From: Candidatus Poribacteria bacterium WGA-3G
GTDB lineage: Bacteria; Poribacteria; WGA-4E; WGA-3G
Reading direction: 5' to 3'
NCBI GenBank assembly: GCA_000406005.1
Contig: ASZN01000008.1
Location: 87,899-151,898 of the forward strand
DNA: 64,000 nucleotides
The translations under genes and the position numbers were made by a program. Shown in pieces: positions 8,674-17,267 of this stretch. The notes under the pieces were generated by a model that did no database searches, was not told the DNA's origin, and saw only the letters and a program-made list of their open reading frames with translations. The number at the start of each line of letters is the position of its first letter. The first letter of the stretch is position 1.

Positions 8674-9314
8674 TTACGATTCCTTCGGTATCTACCAAAT
8701 TGTCGCCTAAAAAATATTGGATCTAACAAGCTGGAACATACAGGGAAAATAACGCTACAAATTGCAGTAAAGTTACGGCTGCGGGTGGTGCTGCAACTGA
8801 ATTGCTCAATTCGTTATATTTGTATGCTTAATGATACCATATTTTTCTGTGAAATGCAAATTTTTCGGTTGTCAGGGAAATGGTTATCATCCATCGGTAA
8901 TTGGTTGTCAGCAGTTAGTTTTTAGTGTGTTGAAGTGCCAACGCTTATTGACAGTTTGCTGACTGAGAGAATCATCCGCTTCTTTATTTGTTGGTCGGGT
9001 TGTGATGAACTCTGCGTATTCAGGAGATTCGAGGACCTCAAGAAAACGTTTCGTTTCAGACGAAGCAGAGAACGGAGGTTTTCAGTTTTTTTTACATTAT
9101 GCACCCTTTCTGCTCTAAGATTGTGTCTTTAATGATAAAGTCAAGTGATGGTTTTAACCGTTATTATTTTTTCCAGCGGAAATCATACTGCCATGGACAC
9201 ATCTTGGATATTTTCACCGGTTGTCTCTTGGTGTTTTAGGGGTTCCATAACAAGAATAGCACCCAAGCAAACAGCAAGAATCCGTCCTCAAAGCTTACCG
9301 CCTCTCTTAAGGAA
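8674..9314. other. 641-base intergenic region with a candidate ECF promoter
   Basis: I see no coding sequence with a family match. The region has AT-rich stretches, a short GGTTGTCAGCAGTTAG repeat near 8905-8920, and the first copy of the GCACCC/TGTGTC motif at 9100-9127 facing the next gene. An ORF from ATG 9193 runs to a stop at 9316 in another frame and resembles nothing. Confidence 0.6.
9100..9127 (+). promoter_or_regulatory. Candidate ECF sigma promoter, copy 1
   Basis: TGCACCCTTTC, ten bases, then TTGTGTC. The same two blocks with exactly the same spacing occur at 14390-14417 (plus) and 14347-14320 (minus). Spacing between the -35-like GCACCC and the -10-like TGTGTC is 15 bases, in the range of ECF promoters. 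It lies about 190 bases before cassette gene A1. Confidence 0.6.
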
Positions 9315-10205
9315 GTGATTGACACGCTGCCCTCAATAAGTGAAGCCGAGAAACAAGAAACCATGCGTTTTTTTGAAATACTTTCGTCTCAAGAATATCA
9401 AGCATTTTTAAACGCTCAAATGCAAGAATGGGAGACGAGTTACAAAGAGACGGGGATTATAGATTTTTCGTTTCAAGATTTCTTTGACTTTTTTGAAAGC
9501 GAAGGTCTACCAATGGGTGATTTTACACAGAGTGCTTCAAAAAAATTTAGAGAATACTTTCTGACCGGAGAACCCGAAGACTATGAAGCAGAAATGGCTG
9601 CTCGGTTCCAGGAGGCTTATTGGGCTACACCGGGTACTCGTACGGAAGCCCAAACCGCGGCTTTTCTGACGCTATCTGAAGAGCCTGATTTTTCCGCATG
9701 GATGTTCGGTCGCTTTGAAGGAGAACTTGGGCATCAATTGCAATGGCTTGATGAACAAACAGCCATAGCGACAGTGTTGGAAATCCTACCCACTCCTAAT
9801 GTAGAGGGGCAAGCAGTCATGCCATTTGCTCCCAATAGCGACCCACTAATACCTACCTCATCTACCGAGATGGTTCACACCCCTATCAACGAAAGTCCAC
9901 AACCTAATGCTGAGACGCAGAAGCCTATGGATGTTCCTACCTCTTTATCTACAGAACGAATTTCTTCTATAAGGGAGGTTTTACAGCAATATGGAACTGA
10001 TGAAGGTTTGCTGTATCTGATCGAGAGTGATCCTGATAGTGCAGGCTGGCTTTTAGAAAATTTTGACTCATCTGATGAAATTAATGCATGGATGTCTAAG
10101 AAGACAACACGAACACCGCCGCGGACGACACAAAAGACGCAGACATCCATTCCTCCAATTCCGACAATACAAGAGTTAGCCCCATGGAACGAAATACCCG
10201 AATAA
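9315..10205 (+). CDS. Cassette protein A1, unknown function, paralogue of A2
   Basis: 296 residues from GTG 9315; there is no ATG, GTG or TTG in frame between the upstream TAG (9237-9239) and this codon. The N-terminal half is helical and matches A2 (14753-15814): FFESEGLP, EYFLTGEPEDYEAEM and SAWMFGRFEGELGHQLQW align with FLESQGLS, RFLVGDAADYEPEM and YIWSRQQFNGHVGDFDW. A Pro/Thr-rich linker leads to a C-terminal module, LQQYGTDEGLLYLIESDP, found in all four cassette proteins. Unlike A2 it has no N-terminal membrane anchor. It overlaps B1 by 22 bases. No known family recognised. Confidence 0.75.
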   Translation: MIDTLPSISEAEKQETMRFFEILSSQEYQAFLNAQMQEWETSYKETGIIDFSFQDFFDFFESEGLPMGDFTQSASKKFREYFLTGEPEDYEAEMAARFQEAYWATPGTRTEAQTAAFLTLSEEPDFSAWMFGRFEGELGHQLQWLDEQTAIATVLEILPTPNVEGQAVMPFAPNSDPLIPTSSTEMVHTPINESPQPNAETQKPMDVPTSLSTERISSIREVLQQYGTDEGLLYLIESDPDSAGWLLENFDSSDEINAWMSKKTTRTPPRTTQKTQTSIPPIPTIQELAPWNEIPE

Positions 10206-11056
10206 TTGAGAAGCAACGTCGACATATTTCTGTTATGTGTCTGATTTTCTGTTTTTTGGCAGTGTTTTTTAGCTTACTCGTATCTGCCCCAGTGATTTCT
10301 GAAGAACGACCCCTCCAGAAATTCATTGAAGAAGAGCGCAATTTTGGGAAGACACTTGAAGTCTGGGAAAAGGAACGAAAAGAGGCACTCCAAAGAAGAG
10401 TCGCTACACCGTTAGACCTTGTTGGACAAAAACTTTTGACAGAACTTCTTGCCAAGGAAGGAACCTTAGACGAAGTGTTGTCAAGCGAGCCGTACCTGAC
10501 TTATCTAAAGGAGCGAGTTGGTAAAACTTATGAGGATTACGCCGCATATTTTACTGCGATGCCTACTCCGAGGTTGAAAACAAATTCTCTGTTCGCTTTC
10601 AAAGATGCACTCCCACCGAAGCAAACGACTGAAGAACTGCAGGCGTGGATTCGTTACTATTTTCAAATACGTAAGTTCTACGCCATACCAGACATCTTGA
10701 ATGATAAAACCAGATATATGGCACATTTAAACAAACCTTATCTTGAGTTGTCTATGGTGTTAGTGAAACCACCAACTACAAAATCTGAAGAAAAGAGAGC
10801 GCGGGCTAAACTTGGCGAAGTCCTGCGTATCCGCAGGGTGCCCCACACCATGGCACGGGTGGAGACACAAGTGTATCATAAGGCTTGGCGAAAGCTATTG
10901 GAGACCCACGGTTCACGCGACGGATTGCTACGGTGTGCTATTACAACACCGGATGATTTCGCACTGACTCGTTCATTTTTTCAAAATACTGAAGCTTTGG
11001 AGAAATGGATTTTGGAACCGCTAAAGTCTTCTAAGCCGAAAAAGAAAGGGAGATAA
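10184..11056 (+). CDS. Cassette protein B1, membrane-anchored or secreted, unknown function
   Basis: 290 residues. A basic N-terminus is followed by a hydrophobic segment at about 17-37 (VMCLIFCFLAVFFSLLVSAP), either an uncleaved anchor or a signal peptide, then a charged helical body. The C-terminal module LLETHGSRDGLLRCAITTP followed by LEKWILEP aligns with B2 (LFEKHGKSEGILWVALQNP, LKFIYDP). It overlaps A1 by 22 bases, suggesting translational coupling. Function unknown; export to the cell surface or periplasm is inferred. Confidence 0.75.
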   Translation: MERNTRIIEKQRRHISVMCLIFCFLAVFFSLLVSAPVISEERPLQKFIEEERNFGKTLEVWEKERKEALQRRVATPLDLVGQKLLTELLAKEGTLDEVLSSEPYLTYLKERVGKTYEDYAAYFTAMPTPRLKTNSLFAFKDALPPKQTTEELQAWIRYYFQIRKFYAIPDILNDKTRYMAHLNKPYLELSMVLVKPPTTKSEEKRARAKLGEVLRIRRVPHTMARVETQVYHKAWRKLLETHGSRDGLLRCAITTPDDFALTRSFFQNTEALEKWILEPLKSSKPKKKGR

Positions 11057-11262
11057 CGGTTGTTGGAAGCTCACTGATATTACACAGCTTATTACTGTCG
11101 GCGATGGCTCTGGAGTAGATCTCGCAGCGAAATACCTGAGGAAAAAACAAATGCGCGTCAATTGCGAGTAGCCGTTTCTCCCTTGGGTACAATTTTTTTT
11201 TCAACGCTATTTCACAGGGTTTGCCTAATCTCCTCTCATTTCATAATTTTCTTTTTTTGTGT

Positions 11263-14190
11263 CTACTGTTGTTCTGCGAGGGATACGTAAAATATTCCTT
11301 TCCCTGCGCTGGCACTATAAAGCCTACCGTTAGCAACAGCGATAGAAACGACCCTATCTGGGACTTCTGTAGAAAACTGCTCCCATTGTCCACGATCACC
11401 CAAGCGATAAACACCTGTATCACCCGTGCCATAAACCTCGGTGCCATCGACAGTGAGTTTGTTTATGACGGGACGCGCATCTGCCGTATCGGTTATCACG
11501 CGCCAGTGTTCGCCTGTTTCTGAAACTAATACGCCTTCGTTGGTCGCGACATAGACGGTTGAATCCAAAGAAACTATCTCATTGAAGCGGGTAAAGCGAA
11601 GTGGCAGATTTGGTGTAACATCTCTCCAATTGACTCCTCCATCAAGGGATTGAAACAGCCTCCCATCTCGTTTGCCGACGTAGACGTTCTCTCCCGAAAC
11701 CGCTACTCTGAAGCCCTTGTGAGAATCCTCATCAAACTGTTCTCCGGTGTCTACTAATCCTGTGTTTGTCCACTCTGACTCCCCAATTCGCCACTTGAAA
11801 AGCCTTCGTTTATATTCTACGTAGAACACATTGTGGCTGACTGCGAGCGTCTTGGCTTTCGCATGTGTTGCGAGTGGATCTGACGCAGCGTTAGATAAAT
11901 CAAGTGCTCTTGTTTCCTTGCTGTTCGTTGACACCTCAGGCGGCAATGGTTTATCATCAAAAGTAGGTACACCTTGAACCGGAATGAGCATATTGCTATC
12001 TGTAGACAAACGGGAAATTCGCAAAATGTTTCTTATAGATGAGACAAAATAAAGCGTATTGCCAGAAATTACCAACTTTGAACTAAAATTGGTATCGATA
12101 CGGGAAAACGTCTGTTCTGCCGATTGCGGTGTCTGCGCCTCAGCATTAATCGAAACTTTTTTCCAAGATACGCCGGCGTTAGTTGACTGGAAGACTTCAT
12201 TACCGGTATGCGCGTACAATCGGTTGTTGAATGCGATTAAATCGTTTATCCTTGTGCCCATTACGCCATTCATAAATAGATGCCAGGACTTACCGCCATC
12301 CGTCGTGCGGTGAATCCCAAATGCCCCAGCTTTGTAAAATGTTCTTTCGTCCACTGCTGCAGCTGGAATGCTATTGAGCAGAAGTGATTTTAGGTCCATT
12401 CCGAGGTTTGTCCAGGTTTCTCCGCCATCCATTGAACGGAATTGAGTCGCACCCAATGCTAAAAGTGCTTCGTCAGCAGCTAAAACCGTTATACCGGCAG
12501 GGAATTTCACCAATGGAGATTTACTTTTAGGCGTTATTTCGGTCCAGGATGCTCCGAAGTCGCTTGATCGAAAAATTCTACTATGACTCGCTTTTCGGCT
12601 CTGTCCTATTAATTTTGCATCTGCTGGCCTTAATCCAAACAGGTCGGGCCCCGCTCCAACATAGAGATTCTTTTTAAGCACAGTCATGGAGTAAATGGTT
12701 TCTGATGTACCGACCGGTAATCTTTTCCAAAAATCTGGATCAAGACGGTAGAGCCCGCGGTTTGTGCCAACAAACACTGTTTTTCCAATAGCCGCGACTG
12801 CCGAAATTCTTTCGTCTATCAATCCGTTTTTAAGAGATTCCCATTGCGTTCCACCGTTGGTTGATCGGAAGATCCCTTCATCTCTAAGGGCGAGATACAG
12901 TGTTATGTCTGCTTGTGGACTCTGCTCGGGTGCTTTATCCCTGACGATAAGTCCAACAGGGTATCCCTTCGGTCGGGGGCAAAAGACATTCCACGTTTCA
13001 CCGTTATCCGTTGATGCAAATATCTCATCGACTGACACAATATAAAGAATGCCTCGGTTTTCTACCATCGGCATCAGGGATTTGCTCGTCGGGATATTGG
13101 TGTTGACGCGCGTCCATTGGGTAACATCTGCTGGCAATCTGTACATTCCAGTTGATGAAACAGCATAGACGGTGCCATCAGGTGCAGCAAAGATATCACG
13201 TACATGTCCTCCTGGCGGTGCGGTTGACTGCCGCCACTGTGCTGTGGAGAACCTGAGGCGATCTTCTTGGGCATTGGATCTTAAAGTCACTTCAGAAATC
13301 TGTGTGCCAGCACCGATGCTTTTGCCGGGCGCTGCAGATTGTCCCAATTGCCTTCGGACCTCTGGCTTTGATAGAATATCAATAACGATAGGTGCGTCAA
13401 CGATTTCAACCGTGGGTTCAGATCGTGCTTCGAAACTATAGGGCTGCTGAAAGCGTGCGAGATACTGATAACTTCCGCCTAACATCAACAGCACCAAAAC
13501 TGTAGCTGCACCCAAAGCTGCCCAGGGTAACAATGGCTTTCCAGCCGGAGGCACTATCGGATTAATATCGGCGACTTGTCGCATAATGCGTTCTGTTAGA
13601 TCGGCGGGTACTTGTACCCTGCCGAGTACTTCAGAGACTAAGGATTCTGCCTCTTGTAAACGCTCCCGTCCGCGGCGCAGCCGACTCTTAATTGTGTTTA
13701 CGGATACACCTAAGAAGTTGCCAATCTCTTTCGCTGTCATCTCACCGAGATAATAGAGCGTTACCACCGTTCGCTCACTCTCTGGCAGTTTTTTAAGAAG
13801 ATTCTTGACGTTTTCAGAAAGTTGCTCAGCGGCTCCTGTCTCGCGTTGATTAAGCATATAATGTTTATAAGCGGATTCCTCAACCTCTTGGACTGGCGTG
13901 TCCTCTATCGATTGCATCGTAGGTTTGTGCCTTCGGAGCCAATTAATGGAAATCCGATTGGCGATGACATAAAGCCACCCGGAAAAATGGTTGGGATCCT
14001 TCAATGTCCCGAGTTTTTTGTATGCTTGGAGGAAAGTATCTTGGGTAAGTTCTTCAGCATGGTGAAAATCCCCAATTTTCCGCCAGATAAGCGCGTGAAC
14101 GCCCTTTTGGTGCTTCTGTACTAAGGTGCTAAATGCGGATTCGTCACCTGATAAAGTTCTGCGAATCAATTGGACATCATCTTGTAACAT
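11263..14190 (-). CDS. ECF sigma factor fused to a membrane segment and Asp-box propeller
   Basis: 975 residues from ATG 14190, chosen over ATG 14262 because GGAGG lies just upstream and the sigma domain starts there. Sigma region 2 covers about 8-76 (ELTQDTFLQAYKKL, FSGWLYVIANRISINWLRR) and sigma region 4 about 128-180 (LPESERTVVTLYYLGEM, VSVNTIKSRLRRGRERL). One membrane helix lies at about 221-241. From about 330 to the end is a beta-propeller with at least seven Asp boxes (ASTDNGETW, RSTNGGTQW, RSSDFGASW, RSMDGGETW, RTTDGGKSW, QSTNAGVSW, QSLDGGVNW). The expected topology is sigma in the cytoplasm and propeller outside. Sigma release would need proteolysis or a conformational signal (inference). 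Its own upstream region carries the GCACCC/TGTGTC motif, suggesting autoregulation. Confidence 0.92.
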   Translation of the reverse strand: MLQDDVQLIRRTLSGDESAFSTLVQKHQKGVHALIWRKIGDFHHAEELTQDTFLQAYKKLGTLKDPNHFSGWLYVIANRISINWLRRHKPTMQSIEDTPVQEVEESAYKHYMLNQRETGAAEQLSENVKNLLKKLPESERTVVTLYYLGEMTAKEIGNFLGVSVNTIKSRLRRGRERLQEAESLVSEVLGRVQVPADLTERIMRQVADINPIVPPAGKPLLPWAALGAATVLVLLMLGGSYQYLARFQQPYSFEARSEPTVEIVDAPIVIDILSKPEVRRQLGQSAAPGKSIGAGTQISEVTLRSNAQEDRLRFSTAQWRQSTAPPGGHVRDIFAAPDGTVYAVSSTGMYRLPADVTQWTRVNTNIPTSKSLMPMVENRGILYIVSVDEIFASTDNGETWNVFCPRPKGYPVGLIVRDKAPEQSPQADITLYLALRDEGIFRSTNGGTQWESLKNGLIDERISAVAAIGKTVFVGTNRGLYRLDPDFWKRLPVGTSETIYSMTVLKKNLYVGAGPDLFGLRPADAKLIGQSRKASHSRIFRSSDFGASWTEITPKSKSPLVKFPAGITVLAADEALLALGATQFRSMDGGETWTNLGMDLKSLLLNSIPAAAVDERTFYKAGAFGIHRTTDGGKSWHLFMNGVMGTRINDLIAFNNRLYAHTGNEVFQSTNAGVSWKKVSINAEAQTPQSAEQTFSRIDTNFSSKLVISGNTLYFVSSIRNILRISRLSTDSNMLIPVQGVPTFDDKPLPPEVSTNSKETRALDLSNAASDPLATHAKAKTLAVSHNVFYVEYKRRLFKWRIGESEWTNTGLVDTGEQFDEDSHKGFRVAVSGENVYVGKRDGRLFQSLDGGVNWRDVTPNLPLRFTRFNEIVSLDSTVYVATNEGVLVSETGEHWRVITDTADARPVINKLTVDGTEVYGTGDTGVYRLGDRGQWEQFSTEVPDRVVSIAVANGRLYSASAGKGIFYVSLAEQQ

Positions 14191-14319
14191 AAGATACCTC
14201 CGTGATGGAGAAATAACTATTTTTGCTTCCTCGTGCTTCACAAAGCGGATACGAAATTGCACAGAAATGGAAGTTCCCTAACTTGAGACATTATTTTATA
14301 ACATTTCTTTATATTATGT

Positions 14320-14347
14320 GACACATTTTTAGATTGGAAAGGGTGCA
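14320..14347 (-). promoter_or_regulatory. Candidate ECF sigma promoter, copy 3 (sigma gene itself)
   Basis: On the minus strand TGCACCCTTTC, ten bases, then ATGTGTC, with the same spacing as copies 1 and 2. It lies about 130 bases before the ATG at 14190, so the sigma-propeller gene may drive its own expression. Confidence 0.6.
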
Positions 14348-14389
14348 TAATCTAAAAAAATGGTGTAAGGTTTTTGGAAAATTAAATAT

Positions 14390-14417
14390 TGCACCCTTTT
14401 CAAATCAAAATTGTGTC
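14390..14417 (+). promoter_or_regulatory. Candidate ECF sigma promoter, copy 2
   Basis: TGCACCCTTTT, ten bases, then TTGTGTCTTTAA, facing cassette A2. Identical spacing to copies 1 and 3. The leader to A2 is about 335 bases, of which about 113 are a MITE-like insertion. Confidence 0.6.
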
Positions 14418-14594
14418 TTTAAATATACAGCGTATAAGACTTACACAAAATTTATAGTAAAACCTACAATTAACGAGACACCCATAAAAGGCGGGGTTCC
14501 AAACCCTGAAGGAAACACCCCAGCAAAAACCCTGCAATGGGTAGACTTGTTGTTTTCTAAAGTGTTGATTTATTTTTCGATTTTACTATAAGTT

Positions 14595-14707
14595 ATACCA
14601 TTTCTAAACGATGTTATCACATTATCGATTTTCGTAAAATGTGTAACACTGCGCAACAAACTAACAGTTTGTTCTACGTAAAGAGAGATTTATTAACAGA
14701 AATGGTA
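14595..14707. mobile_element. Small MITE-like element with ATACCATTTCT inverted ends
   Basis: ATACCATTTCT at 14595-14605 is repeated inverted as AGAAATGGTAT at 14697-14707. An internal palindrome lies around 14655-14674 (ACAAACTAACAGTTTGT). A second full element of this family lies at 29216-29351 and a single end at 41298-41310. It contains no gene. Confidence 0.65.
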
Positions 14708-14752
14708 TGAGTACCTTAACACCAGTGCCAAAACTCAACAGGAGGCAATGAG

Positions 14753-15814
14753 ATGAAAATAAGACTTGTTTATGCCCTTGGTACTCTCTTTATCCTCGTC
14801 ATACTCGGTGTTTTTCTTTGGGGTATGCTCCAGCCGAAAGACAAGCTACCGATAGTGATATACAAAACCGTCACACCTGAACCAGATGCTACTGAAACAG
14901 CGCAAGAATCCGTATCACTACAGGCGGAGAATCCCCTTACTGTGGAAGAAAAGGTGGAACAGAGCAAGGTATTACTCAATGTTCTCCAAGATGATAGTAA
15001 TCCTTATACCCAAAAACTTCAAAAAGCTCTGAACTCCCCCGAATACCTTGAATATCTCAAAAGTCAGGAGGGGACATTTGGTGTGAATCTTACAGCTTGG
15101 TGGGACTTCTTAGAATCACAGGGTCTCAGTTCTGGTAGAAGTCTCCAGGAAAAAGAATTCCGCAAACGGTTTTTAGTGGGGGATGCTGCCGATTATGAAC
15201 CCGAAATGCGTAAAAAGGTTGCGGAACTTGCCCTTGCGCATCCTGAACTTGATACCGTGGGACTTCTCCAAGCGTTTTGGCGGCAGGAGGAGGACAGATC
15301 GAATTATATCTGGTCTCGTCAACAATTCAATGGTCATGTCGGAGACTTTGATTGGGCTGAAAATATCCGTCAGAACGCTGCCAGTATCCTTTCAGAATCC
15401 ACACGAACAGAGGCAGATATAGGCACCGTAGCACTTCCGACGCCATCCACCTTCACGCCAGAATTCGGTCCCATCGATGGCATCGAAGAAAGCACTGACA
15501 CTGCCTCTGCACCCCGCGCGGATACCGGACCCCCGACTGATATAGAACCGATACCGCAATCCTCTGAAGCACTTGAGGTAGAACTCACGAAGAGCATCTT
15601 CGCAGATATACCCGACCTCTCCACAAACGCGGATTTTGAAAAAACACTCCGTGAACGTTTTTCACCGGAGCGATTCACCACTGCGATGCAAACCTTGACG
15701 CAATACGGACCCAAAGATGGACTCCAGAGGCTTAAGGAATCTGACCCGGAGGTAGCAACACACATCGAACGCTTCCTTCAACCGAGCAAGGAAACAGACG
15801 AAAATGAAAGATAA
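14753..15814 (+). CDS. Cassette protein A2, membrane-anchored, unknown function
   Basis: 353 residues, starting at ATG 14753 after AGGAGG. One N-terminal membrane helix (about 4-26) anchors an extracytoplasmic helical domain (about 85-210) matching A1, then a Pro/Thr/Glu-rich linker and the C-terminal module LTQYGPKDGLQRLKESDP. It is followed by a possible 29-codon ORF and then B2. No known family recognised. Placement beside a membrane sigma-propeller suggests a cell-envelope role, which is inference. Confidence 0.8.
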   Translation: MKIRLVYALGTLFILVILGVFLWGMLQPKDKLPIVIYKTVTPEPDATETAQESVSLQAENPLTVEEKVEQSKVLLNVLQDDSNPYTQKLQKALNSPEYLEYLKSQEGTFGVNLTAWWDFLESQGLSSGRSLQEKEFRKRFLVGDAADYEPEMRKKVAELALAHPELDTVGLLQAFWRQEEDRSNYIWSRQQFNGHVGDFDWAENIRQNAASILSESTRTEADIGTVALPTPSTFTPEFGPIDGIEESTDTASAPRADTGPPTDIEPIPQSSEALEVELTKSIFADIPDLSTNADFEKTLRERFSPERFTTAMQTLTQYGPKDGLQRLKESDPEVATHIERFLQPSKETDENER

Positions 15815-15893
15815 TCACATTTTCTACATTGTCTGCAGCTTCGTTGTCCTTAAAACGGCTGCCCAAAGCACCGAGAATATCTCCTCAAAATAA
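15804..15893 (+). CDS. Possible 29-residue hydrophobic ORF between A2 and B2
   Basis: ATG at 15804 lies inside the last codons of A2 (overlap 11 bases) and the frame stops at 15893, 14 bases before B2. The sequence begins MKDNHIFYIVCSFVVLKTAA, resembling a short signal peptide or anchor. It has no Shine-Dalgarno of its own beyond the coupling overlap. It could be a remnant or chance. Confidence 0.25.
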   Translation: MKDNHIFYIVCSFVVLKTAAQSTENISSK

Positions 15894-15907
15894 GGAATCT
15901 TACAGTT

Positions 15908-16708
15908 ATGAAACGCTTTTTATTTCTTTCCCTCTTATTTTCCTGCATTTACACTTTTCCAGGATACACAAAGACTTATGAACACGAACACCGCGAGTTC
16001 ACGTCTCTTGAAAAGGAAACTTTTGATACCCTTAAGGAAGATTTTTCCAATGAACTCCTCGATGCAGAGTTGAAAACGCTGAATGAACTCGCCAGAAGTA
16101 ACACGTACAAAAACTTCCTCATCAAAGCGCATCAAGATGCGTCTCTGCCGCCCGAATTCCCAAAAATTGTGGATGCAGATGGACAGATCGTGGACGATAC
16201 GCTCTACAAAATACTACCGCCTAAGGAACGCTATCTCACATACTATACCGAGCAATTTGGGGTACAAACGCTCGATGAGGTAAAGACTCTTGAACATTTC
16301 ATCGTTCACTATGAAGAAACGGGAAAATGGATCTTTAAGGCAGTAAAACGAGGTGGTGATACACCGGAATATCTACGCACCGAAGGGCAGCAACGCGGTG
16401 GACCACTCGGTAGGGTGCCGGCATTCCAAGCTATGATGAAACATCGTTTCGGTATTGAAATAAATGAGAGACCTGACATGTCAAATATCCCCCAAATAAT
16501 GTCAGTCTTTGATTTTCCGCTTACCGGATTGACATCTGAGTTGATAGATGCCGATGTCAGATGGATACAATCCTTGTTTGAAAAACACGGAAAATCTGAA
16601 GGTATCCTCTGGGTCGCCCTCCAAAATCCAAGGATCTTCCATAGAATCCTCTACGCGTTTACTACGGACAAAACGTTCCTAAAGTTTATTTATGACCCCA
16701 GTGAGTAG
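15908..16708 (+). CDS. Cassette protein B2, secreted, unknown function
   Basis: 266 residues with a clear signal peptide (KRFLFLSLLFSCIYTFPGYT, cleavage near residue 21). The body is charged and helical. The C-terminal module LFEKHGKSEGILWVALQNP and FLKFIYDP aligns with B1 and, more distantly, with the A proteins. GGAAT lies upstream of the ATG. Likely co-transcribed with A2. Confidence 0.78.
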   Translation: MKRFLFLSLLFSCIYTFPGYTKTYEHEHREFTSLEKETFDTLKEDFSNELLDAELKTLNELARSNTYKNFLIKAHQDASLPPEFPKIVDADGQIVDDTLYKILPPKERYLTYYTEQFGVQTLDEVKTLEHFIVHYEETGKWIFKAVKRGGDTPEYLRTEGQQRGGPLGRVPAFQAMMKHRFGIEINERPDMSNIPQIMSVFDFPLTGLTSELIDADVRWIQSLFEKHGKSEGILWVALQNPRIFHRILYAFTTDKTFLKFIYDPSE

Positions 16709-16716
16709 GAGCTGCA

Positions 16717-16773
16717 ATGAACATCCGAACGCTCTGTACGGTCACTCTTCTTACGCTTATCCTATTCATGTAG
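16717..16773 (+). pseudogene. Signal-peptide-like start of a lost third cassette gene
   Basis: ATG 16717 follows AGGAGCTGCA and encodes 18 residues, MNIRTLCTVTLLTLILFM, before TAG at 16771. It looks like the first half of a signal peptide. The 9-base target duplication of the downstream MITE starts at 16770, but because the TAG is within the duplicated bases the stop predates or is independent of the insertion. Confidence 0.4.
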
Positions 16774-16778
16774 GTATA

Positions 16779-17250
16779 CAGTAGTTTGGACAATTTATGT
16801 CGCATTTCAATTGCGTTCTCGGAGGTTGAAAGGATTTTCTTTGGTGTTTCATCTGCCACAGAACTCGCTGAAAAATAACGGTAACTGCGAATTTGCCACA
16901 GGAGACCAACGGTTTCCTATGCTACAGAAGAAACACAGGCTAACAGCCTATGCTACAAGATACACAGGCTAACAGCCTATGCTACAAGATACACAGGCTA
17001 ACGGTTTCCTATGCTACAAGATACACAGGCTAACAGCCTATGCTACAGAAGAAACACAGGCTAACAGCCTATGCTACAGAAGAAACACAGGCTAACAGCC
17101 TATGCTACAAGATACACAGGCTAACGGTCTATGCTACAGAAGATACATAGGCTAATGTCTCCTATGCTACAAGATACACAGGCTAACAGCCTATGCTACA
17201 GAAGAAACACAGGCTAACAGCCTATGCTACAAAAAATTGTCCAAACTATA
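16779..17250. mobile_element. MITE with 15-bp inverted ends and 9-bp target duplication
   Basis: TAGTTTGGACAATTT at 16782-16796 is repeated exactly inverted at 17234-17248. The flanks carry GTAGGTATA at 16770-16778 and again at 17251-17259, which fits a target site duplication. The 472-base interior has no gene; most of it is an 11-unit array. It must be moved by a transposase encoded elsewhere. A similar half-end, AAGTTTGGACGATTT, occurs at 41261. Confidence 0.85.
16918..17231. repeat. Tandem array, 11 units of 29-31 bp, inside the MITE
   Basis: Units read CCTATGCTACA, then AGATACA or GAAGAAACA, then CAGGCTAACAG. AGGCTNNNAGCCT forms a hairpin, and on the minus strand each starts TGTAGCATAGGCT. 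There are no unique spacers, so it is not CRISPR. A single unit stands alone at 24146-24170. Confidence 0.9.
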
Positions 17251-17267
17251 GTAGGTATATCGAAGGG

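Larger units (their letters stand above)
14191..14752. other. 562-base divergent promoter region
   Basis: Separates the minus-strand sigma-propeller gene from the plus-strand cassette A2. It holds two back-to-back copies of the GCACCC/TGTGTC motif, a partial GCGGGGTTCCAAACC repeat near 14491, and a small ATACCATTTCT-bounded element at 14595-14707. No coding sequence is supported. Confidence 0.75.

Noticed and set aside
9193..9318. Short ORF before cassette A1 as an alternative start
   Set aside because: It is in a different frame from A1, ends at its start codon, and lacks a ribosome site.
16918..17231. Regular 29-31-base repeats that could suggest a CRISPR array
   Set aside because: The units are directly adjacent, there are no unique spacers, no cas genes are near, and the array lies inside a MITE.
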